Of a stretch of DNA of 29,888 nt, positions 15,879 to 23,135 are shown piece by piece. How positions within the stretch are numbered: the stretch's first letter is position 1; each line of letters begins with the position of its first letter. The DNA comes from CBFGTA01 sp965651595 (GTDB lineage Bacteria; Actinomycetota; Actinomycetes; S36-B12; UBA10799). Under the pieces are notes generated by a model. It saw only the letters and a program-made list of their open reading frames with translations. It searched no databases and was not told the origin of the DNA. A program made the translations under genes and the position numbers. Location: contig CBFGTA010000014.1 in assembly GCA_965651595.1 (NCBI GenBank), positions 1 to 29,888 of the forward strand, written 5' to 3'.

Positions 15879-16505
15879 GTGGCTGTCGTGACCGATCCCG
15901 CCCGGGCAGGAATGCTTCCTCTGCGCGGCCGTTTCAGCGTTCTCCTCATGTGCGCCGACCCTATTCGTCGGGCAGCCATCGTTGGACGACTGCGCCAGTT
16001 CGGGGCCCAAGGGATCAAGGAATGCGCCAACGCGACGGAGGCGCTCACAGCTGCCCGCCACGAGAGTAGCCGCGATATGTGCATCGTCGACGCAGTCGAC
16101 GCTGACGGCCCTGTCCTGCCGGTGATCGCCGAGTTGCGGACTCTGCGATGGAGACGCGTCCTGATTGTCACCCCGCGCGATGACGCGCACGCGATTCGAT
16201 CCGCGATTGCGGCGGGCGTGCGCGGATTCATCGTGTCAGGACACTCGGGGTCTCCCCGCGGAATACGCGGCGTCGTTCCCGTACCGCGAGGTCGCCGATC
16301 CTCCACTCCCGACGAGCTCTCGAGCCGCGAGCTAGAGGTCCTGCAGTCAGTCGCCGAGGGGCGCTCCAACAAGACCATCGGCGAGGAGCTCGGGCTGTCA
16401 GCCCTGACGGTGAAGAGTCACCTCGCCCGCATCGCCCGCAAGCTCGGCACTGGCGACAGGGCCGAGATGGTGGCACTGGCTATGCGGTCCGGGCTGATTC
16501 GGTAG
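15879..16505 (+). CDS. whiI: WhiI-like atypical response regulator (degenerate receiver plus LuxR-type HTH)
   Basis: The 208-residue protein has an N-terminal receiver-like domain (about 15-130) and a C-terminal LuxR/NarL-type helix-turn-helix (about 145-205: LSSRELEVLQSVAEGRSNK, then LSALTVKSHLARIARKLG). The receiver looks degenerate: the acidic pair after the first strand is reduced to one Asp (MCADP), and the conserved Lys near the last strand is missing (FIVSGHS), although an Asp sits near the usual phospho-acceptor (CIVDAVDADG). Streptomyces WhiI, an atypical regulator needed for sporulation, has the same architecture and, from memory, the same neighbours (hemE, DUF3000, RNase D, thiolase). 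The symbol rests on this synteny. GTG at 15879 follows GGGAGG at five bases; the frame is open further upstream to 15693 but without family sequence. Confidence 0.75.
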   Translation: MAVVTDPARAGMLPLRGRFSVLLMCADPIRRAAIVGRLRQFGAQGIKECANATEALTAARHESSRDMCIVDAVDADGPVLPVIAELRTLRWRRVLIVTPRDDAHAIRSAIAAGVRGFIVSGHSGSPRGIRGVVPVPRGRRSSTPDELSSRELEVLQSVAEGRSNKTIGEELGLSALTVKSHLARIARKLGTGDRAEMVALAMRSGLIR

Positions 16506-16532
16506 GTGGCAGGCTCGGATAGGTTGTCCGGT

Positions 16533-17762
16533 GTGACCGAAGCACCAGCCGACACCGAGACCAGCGCCGCGCTGCCTCTGCTCGATCTGACCGACGGACT
16601 CCCCCCAGTGCTCGGTGAACCCGACGAGATCAACGCGTTGTGTCGGCGGTTGGAATCTTCCCCCGCTCACCGCTTAGCTATCGACACCGAACGCGCGAGC
16701 GGCCACCGCTACGGAGGTCAGGCCTATCTCTTGCAGGTGAAGACGGACTCACTCGGCACCACTTTGATCGACCCGACGGGAGTCCTCGGCGATCCGGCCG
16801 TCGCTGCCCTGGCGGAGGTGTTTCACCGTGCCGAATGGGTGCTCCATTCCGCATCCCAAGACCTCCCGTGTCTGGCCGACCTCGGGCTGCGCCCGGGAGG
16901 CTTGTTCGACACCGAGATCGCTGCCCGACTACTGGGAAAACCGCGGGTGGGACTCGCATCTTTGATGGAGACCGAGTTTGGGGTGCGCCTCGAGAAGCGA
17001 TATTCGGCAGTGGACTGGTCGACTCGACCGTTGCCCCGAGAATGGCTGGTCTACGCGGCGCTCGACGTGGAGCGACTCCTGCCACTCGCCGACCGGTTGA
17101 CTGAGCAGCTCCATGAAACACAACGGTGGGAGTGGGCTCGTCAGGAATTCGACTACGTTCGACTGAGCCCACCGAGGATGGTTCCGGCGGACCCGTGGCG
17201 AAAAGCAGCGGGTATTCATCGACTCAAGACCCGCGAGCAACTTTACGAACTGCAAGTGATGTGGGAGACCCGGGATCAGATCGCCCGGGACGACGACATC
17301 GCCCCTCGCCGGCTAGTACCCGACGCGCTCTTGGTTTCGCTCATCTTGGCTCAACCGACCCGGTCGTCGCAGATGTATCAACTCCTGTCTGACGCCCGAC
17401 CTCGCCACCGTAAGGCGGCCCGCCGGGTCTGGGACGAGTCCGCTGCCAGGCGGCGCACTCCCCCTGGTGAATATCCGCCCCTGTCAGTGCCCAACGACGG
17501 GCCCCCGCCGGTCAAGTTCTGGTCGGAGAAGAATCCCGCAGCGGCCGCAGCACTTGGCCAGGCGCGCACTGCCATCTCCGAACGAGCCGAAACCCTGGGA
17601 ATCACTCACGACACCCTGATGACCCCCGACTCGGTGCGCCGATTCTGCTGGGAGCATCCTGGCGAGCGTTCCCCGGCTCGGATCGCGGAGATCTTCCAGG
17701 AACTCGGTGCTCGCCCCTGGCAGGTCGCTGAGGTCGCGGACCTCCTAGCAGCCATGGAGTGA
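16533..17762 (+). CDS. rnd: Ribonuclease D (DEDDy 3'-5' exonuclease with HRDC domain)
   Basis: RNase D trims the 3' ends of tRNA and other structured RNAs. The 409-residue protein has a DEDDy exonuclease domain with Asp51 and Glu53 (DTERASG), Asp110 (SASQDLPCL), and Tyr174 with Asp178 (VYAALDVERLL). Helical regions follow, including an HRDC-like segment around KTREQLYELQVMWETRDQIA and a C-terminal extension. The frame opens at a GTG at 16506, but GTG at 16533 is preferred: TAGGTT (16520-16525) lies seven bases upstream, giving a leaderless-type start, and the extra residues are not conserved-looking. It begins 27 bases after the WhiI-like gene. The same linkage is known in Streptomyces and Mycobacterium, next to DUF3000. 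Confidence 0.92.
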   Translation: MTEAPADTETSAALPLLDLTDGLPPVLGEPDEINALCRRLESSPAHRLAIDTERASGHRYGGQAYLLQVKTDSLGTTLIDPTGVLGDPAVAALAEVFHRAEWVLHSASQDLPCLADLGLRPGGLFDTEIAARLLGKPRVGLASLMETEFGVRLEKRYSAVDWSTRPLPREWLVYAALDVERLLPLADRLTEQLHETQRWEWARQEFDYVRLSPPRMVPADPWRKAAGIHRLKTREQLYELQVMWETRDQIARDDDIAPRRLVPDALLVSLILAQPTRSSQMYQLLSDARPRHRKAARRVWDESAARRRTPPGEYPPLSVPNDGPPPVKFWSEKNPAAAAALGQARTAISERAETLGITHDTLMTPDSVRRFCWEHPGERSPARIAEIFQELGARPWQVAEVADLLAAME

Positions 17763-17789
17763 ACTGACCGGGCGGTTCGTCGCCCGTTA

Positions 17790-17805
17790 GTTACCAGCGG
17801 GTAAC
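17790..17805. promoter_or_regulatory. Perfect inverted repeat over the -10 region of the fadA-fadB operon
   Basis: GTTACC-AGCG-GGTAAC has exact six-base arms around four bases. TAACAT (17802-17807), a TAnnnT-type -10 box on the plus strand, overlaps the right arm. A dimeric repressor of the TetR or GntR type bound here would block transcription of the thiolase-FadB pair starting at 17904. The repeat is seen directly; the regulator is not in the window. Confidence 0.55.
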
Positions 17806-17903
17806 ATCGGTCACGAGGCACACGCCTCCTGGCGGCCGACACTCATCGCGGGTCGAGGCCCCACGCCGTAGGCGCACCCTGAGTACGCAGCGAAGGAGAT
17901 CCC

Positions 17904-19106
17904 ATGACTCTCACCGGTAGGAACGTCGTCCTCGTTGACGGCGTACGCACCCCATTCGGCAAGGCGGGCCCCAAGGGCGTGTTTGCCGAGACCCGCGCTG
18001 ACGACCTGGTCGTGAAAGTGATCCGCGAATTGCTGCGCCGCAATCCCAACCTTCCCAAGGATCGAATCGAAGAGGTGGCGATCGCTGCGACCACCCAGAT
18101 CGGCGACCAAGGCCTGACCCTGGGCCGGACGGCAGCCATTCTGGCTGGGCTCCCCCACACCACCCCAGGATTCTCCGTGGACCGGATGTGTGCGGGGGCA
18201 ATGACGGCAGCCACGCTGGTCTCGGCCAATATTGCTGTCGGCGCGTACGACATTGCGGTCGCTGGTGGCGTCGAACACATGGGGCGGCATCCGATGGGTG
18301 AAGGTGTGGATCCCAACCCTCGATTCATCGCCGAGAAATTGGTCGATCCTGAAGCCCTGCTGATGGGCAAGACGGCTGAGAACCTGCACGACCGCTATCC
18401 GCAACTCACCAAGGAGCGGGCGGATGCTTTCGCTCTGGCGTCACAGCACAAGACGGCCAAGGCCTACGCTGAGGGGAAGATCCAAGCGGACTTGGTCCCC
18501 ATCGCGGTGCGCACGGCCGAGAAGGGCTGGGGCTTGGCAACTGCCGACGAAGGCCCGCGCCCCGAGACCACGCTGGAGGGCCTGGCTAGCCTGAAGACAC
18601 CGTTCCGCCCGCACGGACGCGTGACGGCAGGCAACTCGTCGGGACTCAATGACGGCGCTACCGGTGCAATCTTCGCCGCCGAGGACACCGCCGACGAGCT
18701 CGGCCTGTCGAAGAAGTTGCGGCTCGTCTCGTGGGCGTTCGCTGGCGTCGACCCGGAGGTTATGGGAATCGGGCCGATCCCCGCCACCGAGAAAGCCCTC
18801 TCCAAAGCTGGGCTCACTATTGACGACATCGGGCTGTTTGAACTCAACGAAGCCTTTGCAGTGCAGGTGCTGGCACTTCTGGATCACTACGGCATCGCCG
18901 ATGACGACCCGCGTGTCAATCCCATGGGTGGGGCCATCGCTGTCGGCCACCCGCTGGCATCGTCTGGAGTCCGGCTGTTGCACTACTTGGCGAAATCGTT
19001 TGAAGACCATCCAGAGGTTCGCTACGGCCTGGCCAGCATGTGCGTGGGGCTCGGCCAAGGCGCCACCACCATCTGGGAAAACCCCCACTACACCCCTTCG
19101 AAGTGA
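17904..19106 (+). CDS. fadA: Acetyl-CoA C-acyltransferase (3-ketoacyl-CoA thiolase)
   Basis: This 400-residue thiolase cleaves 3-ketoacyl-CoA with CoA in the last step of beta-oxidation. Catalytic residues are present: nucleophile Cys96 in SVDRMCAGAM, the NEAF motif, His349 in AVGHPLASSG, and Cys380 in MCVGLGQG. Length and N-terminus (VVLVDGVRTPFGK) are normal. ATG at 17904 has AAGGAG five bases upstream. It is followed after ten bases by the FadB-type gene, so the two form the usual trifunctional pair, with this protein as the beta subunit. A 141-base upstream gap carries the inverted repeat at 17790-17805. The symbol is by analogy with E. coli fadA; chain-length preference is not readable from the sequence. 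Confidence 0.94.
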   Translation: MTLTGRNVVLVDGVRTPFGKAGPKGVFAETRADDLVVKVIRELLRRNPNLPKDRIEEVAIAATTQIGDQGLTLGRTAAILAGLPHTTPGFSVDRMCAGAMTAATLVSANIAVGAYDIAVAGGVEHMGRHPMGEGVDPNPRFIAEKLVDPEALLMGKTAENLHDRYPQLTKERADAFALASQHKTAKAYAEGKIQADLVPIAVRTAEKGWGLATADEGPRPETTLEGLASLKTPFRPHGRVTAGNSSGLNDGATGAIFAAEDTADELGLSKKLRLVSWAFAGVDPEVMGIGPIPATEKALSKAGLTIDDIGLFELNEAFAVQVLALLDHYGIADDDPRVNPMGGAIAVGHPLASSGVRLLHYLAKSFEDHPEVRYGLASMCVGLGQGATTIWENPHYTPSK

Positions 19107-19116
19107 GGCAGACGAC

Positions 19117-21210
19117 ATGACAACAGCAACCCAAGTTCCTGACGAGGTCGTCACCGCAGCGATCGTGCGCTACGCCGAGCTCCCAGATGGTGCCGGAACT
19201 GCAGCGATCATCACCCTGGACAACGGTCACGATCACACCAAGCCGAATACATTCGGCCCCGGTGGACTCGCCGCGATCGACGCCGCCCTCGATGAAGTAG
19301 CGGCCCGCCCCGATCTGTCTGCAGTGTGTCTCACCGGCAAGCCCTTCATCTTCGCCGTCGGCGCCGACTTGACTGCGGTGCCAGAGGCTCGCGATCGAAC
19401 CGACGCCCTCAAGCTCGGCCAGTACGGTCACGCCGTGTTCCGGCGGTTCCATGAACTCCAGGTGCCCACATTTGCTTTCATCAACGGCGCTGCCATGGGC
19501 GGAGGGCTCGAAATTGCCCTGCACTGCACGTACCGCACGGTCAACTCGAGTGCGGCCGCACTGGCGTTGCCCGAGTGTTTCCTCGGACTCGTCCCGGGTT
19601 GGGGAGGGACGTTCCTACTCCCGAACCTGATCGGTCCGCAGAAGGCGATTTCGGTCATCGTCGAGAACGCCCTGAACCAGAACAAGATGCTCAAGCCACC
19701 CGCAGTTCTTGAACTCGGCATCGCTGACGCGATGTTCGATGGTGCTGACTACCTCGAGGAGTCCCTGCGCTGGGCGGCCGGCGTCTTGAACGGCCGCGTC
19801 GCCGTGGAGCGAGAGTCCATCGACCGTGGCCGGGCTTGGGATGAGGCAGTCGAGTCCGGCCGTCGTTTCGTCGCCGCAAAACTCAACAACGCCGCCCCGG
19901 CCCCATTGCGGGCCTTAGACCTCATCGCCATGGCCAAGGACCAGTCAGAGGATGCCTGTTATGCGGCGGAAGATGAGGCGCTAGCCGATCTGGTGATGAG
20001 CGACGAGTTGCGGGCTGGCTTGTACTCGTTCAACCTCGTCCAGAAGCGCGCGAAGCGTCCGGTCGGAGTTCCCGACAAATCGTTGGCGAGGCCGGTCAAC
20101 AAGGTCGGAATTGTCGGGGCTGGGTTGATGGCCAGCCAGTTGGCGTTGCTGTTCTCGCGGCGCTTGGAAGTTCCCGTAGTGATGACCGATCTCGACGAAG
20201 ACCGAGTCAACAAGGGCCTCGCCTACGCCCACGGAGAGATCGACAAGCTCGCCTCCAAAGGCCGCCTCAATGCCGACAAAGCCAACCGGTTGAAAGCACT
20301 CATCACCGGCAGCGTCAGCAAGGATGCCTTCAGCGATGCCGACTTCGTGATCGAGGCAGTCTTCGAAGATCTCGCGGTCAAGAAGAAGGTGTTCGCTGAG
20401 GTTGAGGCTGTAGTTAGCCCCGAATGCATCCTCGCCACCAACACCAGTTCACTATCGGTCACGGCGATGGCCGCCGATCTGGCGCACCCTGAGCGGGTGG
20501 TGGGTTTCCACTTCTTCAACCCGGTGGCGGTCATGCCGCTGCTTGAGATCGCCCGCGCTGAACGCACTGACGACGCGGCGTTGGCAACAGCCTTCACCGT
20601 CGGCAAGAAGCTCAAGAAGTCGTGCGTCCTGGTATCGGATGCTCCGGCATTCGTGGTCAACCGTCTCCTGACTCGTTTCATGGGCGAGATCACCAAGGCC
20701 GTCGACGAGGGAACCCCCTTCGAGGTCGCCGATGGTGCCCTCGACTCACTGGGCCTGCCGATGAGTCCGTTTGTTCTGCTCGGTCTCGTCGGCCCGGCGG
20801 TCGCCTTCCACGTGTCTGAGACTATGCACGAAGCGTTCCCCGACCGCTTCTACGTTTCTCATAACCTGCGGCGGATCGTCGACGCTGGCAAGACGTCGAT
20901 CTGGTCGTGGGACTCGGGCAGTCAACAGGTGGACTCGGAAGTGGCCGCTCTGTTCGAGCAGGGCGACTCGGCGTCAACCCAGGCGGAGGTCGCCCAGCGG
21001 GCCCTCGACGCACTGGCTCAGGAGATCCAGTTGATGCTCGATGAGGGTGTCGTGGCCGAGGCCGAAGACATCGACCTGTGCATGATCATGGGCGCTGGCT
21101 GGCCGTTCCATCTTGGCGGCATCACGCCCTACCTGGACCGCACCGGAACCTCTGAGCGAGTTACCGGCTCACGGTTCTTGGCCCCCGGCGTGGCGTCAGT
21201 TGCCTCTTAG
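19117..21210 (+). CDS. fadB: Multifunctional beta-oxidation enzyme (enoyl-CoA hydratase / 3-hydroxyacyl-CoA dehydrogenase)
   Basis: The 697-residue FadB-type protein combines an N-terminal crotonase domain (about 1-300) with a 3-hydroxyacyl-CoA dehydrogenase (about 325-690). The hydratase has both catalytic glutamates: Glu132 in GGGLE and Glu153 in LPECFLG. The dehydrogenase has the NAD-binding turn GIVGAGLMAS (331-340), with Ala at the third glycine, the catalytic-region DFVIEAVFED, NTSSLSV, and GFHFFNPV with His465. It should turn enoyl-CoA into 3-ketoacyl-CoA for the thiolase just upstream. ATG at 19117 is chosen because GTGAGG precedes it; the frame is open to 18649, but that part lies inside fadA. 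The last 50 bases overlap the end of dxs on the other strand. Confidence 0.94.
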   Translation: MTTATQVPDEVVTAAIVRYAELPDGAGTAAIITLDNGHDHTKPNTFGPGGLAAIDAALDEVAARPDLSAVCLTGKPFIFAVGADLTAVPEARDRTDALKLGQYGHAVFRRFHELQVPTFAFINGAAMGGGLEIALHCTYRTVNSSAAALALPECFLGLVPGWGGTFLLPNLIGPQKAISVIVENALNQNKMLKPPAVLELGIADAMFDGADYLEESLRWAAGVLNGRVAVERESIDRGRAWDEAVESGRRFVAAKLNNAAPAPLRALDLIAMAKDQSEDACYAAEDEALADLVMSDELRAGLYSFNLVQKRAKRPVGVPDKSLARPVNKVGIVGAGLMASQLALLFSRRLEVPVVMTDLDEDRVNKGLAYAHGEIDKLASKGRLNADKANRLKALITGSVSKDAFSDADFVIEAVFEDLAVKKKVFAEVEAVVSPECILATNTSSLSVTAMAADLAHPERVVGFHFFNPVAVMPLLEIARAERTDDAALATAFTVGKKLKKSCVLVSDAPAFVVNRLLTRFMGEITKAVDEGTPFEVADGALDSLGLPMSPFVLLGLVGPAVAFHVSETMHEAFPDRFYVSHNLRRIVDAGKTSIWSWDSGSQQVDSEVAALFEQGDSASTQAEVAQRALDALAQEIQLMLDEGVVAEAEDIDLCMIMGAGWPFHLGGITPYLDRTGTSERVTGSRFLAPGVASVAS

Positions 21211-23095
21211 CGGCTAGTTCCACCAACGTACGGGCCAGGTCCTGACCAGTCAGACCCACCAGGGTGTGAACATCGGACCTGGTCCCGTGCGGTAGGTACT
21301 CAACCGGCGTACCCACCACATCTACGCGCCCAGCGGCACCCGCATCGGACAGTGCTGTAGCCAACCGGGTACCGAATCCACCGGTACGGATGTTGTCTTC
21401 CACCGTGACAACGTGCTCGACTGACTTCAGGAAGCTCACCAAGTCGGCTCGGATCGGATTCATCCAGCGCGGGTCGATGACCGCGCACGTCAACCCATGG
21501 GCAACGACTCGTTCCGCGGCGTCCGTGGCCGCCGCCGCCGTGGCACCGGCGGCCACAAGCACGACGTCACATTCGCCAACGGCGAGCGGTCGGACGAGCA
21601 CGTCGAAGGACTCGTGCGACTCGACGGAGGGAATGTCAGCAGGCACCGTTCCGGACGGGAACCGGATCGCACTGGGGCCGTCATCGTAGGCGATCACGTC
21701 AGCGAGTAGTTCTCGGAGCCGTTGGCCGTCCCGCGGAGCCGCAACTTGCAGGTGAGGGACGATGCCGAGGATTGACAGGTCCCACACCCCGTGGTGACTC
21801 GCGCCGTCGGGGCCGGTAACTCCGGCGCGGTCCAGAACGAGCGTCACCGGCGCCTCATGAAGGCCGCAGTCGAGCAGGACTTGGTCGAAGGCGCGATTGA
21901 CGAATGTGGAATAGATGGCGACGACCGGGTGGAGACCGGCGAAAGCCATACCCGCAGCTGAGGCAACGGCGTGCTGTTCGGCAATCCCCACATCGAAACA
22001 TCGCTCGGGAAACGCCCGAGAAAACTCGCCCAGGCCAGTGGGGCGCAACATGGCGGCAGTGATCGCAACAACCCGCGGGTTCTTCTCCGCAAGACGGACA
22101 ATTTCATCGCCAAAAACATGCGTCCAGGTGCGGCCGCCGAGAGTGACAGGCTGGCCGGTCGCGGGGTTGATGACACCCACCCCGTGGAAACGATCCGCGT
22201 CATCGTTTTCGGCCGGGGCGTAGCCGCGCCCTTTCTGGGTGATGGCGTGCACGATCACCGGCCCCGGGTAGTTGCGGGCCCGCCGGAAGATGTGTTCGAG
22301 GTCGACCAGGTTGTGGCCGTCCACGGGCCCGAGATATTTCAGCCCCAGGTCTTCGAACATGCCTTGCGGAGCGATGATGTCTTTCAAGCCCTTCTTGACC
22401 CCATGCAGGGCGTGGTAGGCCGGTTCTCCCACCAGTGGGGTTCGACCCAGGAGCCGCTTACCCCATTCGAGGAAGCGTTCGTAGCCACCGGTGGTTCGCA
22501 ACGTCATGAGGTGACTAGCAATTCCGCCGATGGTGGGAGCGTAGGAACGTTCATTGTCGTTGACCACGATGATGACTTGACGGTCGCTCCCAGCGATGTT
22601 GTTGATCGCTTCCCACGCCATCCCACCGGTCAGTGCACCGTCGCCGATCACGGCAACTACATGACGGCCGATGCTCGGACCATCTGACAGTTCACCCGAC
22701 AAGCCCCACGCTTTGGCTATGCCATCAGCCCAGGACAAGGACGTCGACGCATGGGAATTTTCAACGATGTCGTGAACGCTCTCAGTTCGACTCGGGTATC
22801 CCGACAGCCCCCCGGTCTGTCGCAGGGTGGAGAAATCGGCGGCCCGACCGGTCAAGAGTTTATGGACGTAGGCCTGATGTCCGGTGTCCCACACGATCGC
22901 GTCGCGGGGACTGTCGAACACTCGGTGCAGTGCCACCGTCAATTCGACGACACCGAGGTTGGGTCCCAAGTGTCCACCGCGGGCCGATACGTTCTCGACG
23001 AGGTGTGCCCGGATCTCCGCGACGAGTTGTTCGAGTTCTGTTTCGGAGAGATGATCCAGATCGCGGGGCTGCTGAACCTGAGCGAGTAAGCCCAC
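21161..23095 (-). CDS. dxs: 1-deoxy-D-xylulose-5-phosphate synthase
   Basis: Dxs condenses pyruvate and glyceraldehyde 3-phosphate with thiamine diphosphate, the first step of the MEP isoprenoid pathway. The 644-residue protein has GGHLGPNLGVVELT with His41, DTGHQAYVHK with His73, the ThDP-binding GDGALTGGMAWEAINN motif (from 151), then YLGPVDGHN, the transketolase-like central domain (GIAEQHAVASAAG; DRAGVTGPDGASHHG) and a C-terminal transketolase domain. The frame is open to 23254, inside acn. GTG at 23095 is preferred: GGAGG lies five bases upstream and the N-terminus then matches Mycobacterium Dxs1 in length. GTG at 23107 is an alternative. It follows acn after 40 bases, and its end overlaps fadB tail to tail by 50 bases. 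Confidence 0.95.
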   Translation of the reverse strand: MGLLAQVQQPRDLDHLSETELEQLVAEIRAHLVENVSARGGHLGPNLGVVELTVALHRVFDSPRDAIVWDTGHQAYVHKLLTGRAADFSTLRQTGGLSGYPSRTESVHDIVENSHASTSLSWADGIAKAWGLSGELSDGPSIGRHVVAVIGDGALTGGMAWEAINNIAGSDRQVIIVVNDNERSYAPTIGGIASHLMTLRTTGGYERFLEWGKRLLGRTPLVGEPAYHALHGVKKGLKDIIAPQGMFEDLGLKYLGPVDGHNLVDLEHIFRRARNYPGPVIVHAITQKGRGYAPAENDDADRFHGVGVINPATGQPVTLGGRTWTHVFGDEIVRLAEKNPRVVAITAAMLRPTGLGEFSRAFPERCFDVGIAEQHAVASAAGMAFAGLHPVVAIYSTFVNRAFDQVLLDCGLHEAPVTLVLDRAGVTGPDGASHHGVWDLSILGIVPHLQVAAPRDGQRLRELLADVIAYDDGPSAIRFPSGTVPADIPSVESHESFDVLVRPLAVGECDVVLVAAGATAAAATDAAERVVAHGLTCAVIDPRWMNPIRADLVSFLKSVEHVVTVEDNIRTGGFGTRLATALSDAGAAGRVDVVGTPVEYLPHGTRSDVHTLVGLTGQDLARTLVELAAKRQLTPRRGPRTVSR

Positions 23096-23135
23096 CGATG
23101 CCTCCACTAGTTGTGCCTCCGACGAGACGCGTGCG

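Noticed and set aside
18649..19116. Upstream extension of the fadB frame through fadA
   Set aside because: It reads fadA in the wrong frame; ATG 19117 follows the fadA stop with a ribosome binding site and gives a normal crotonase N-terminus.
18441..19154. Minus-strand open frame of 237 codons across fadA
   Set aside because: Antisense shadow of a complete thiolase with intact catalytic residues.
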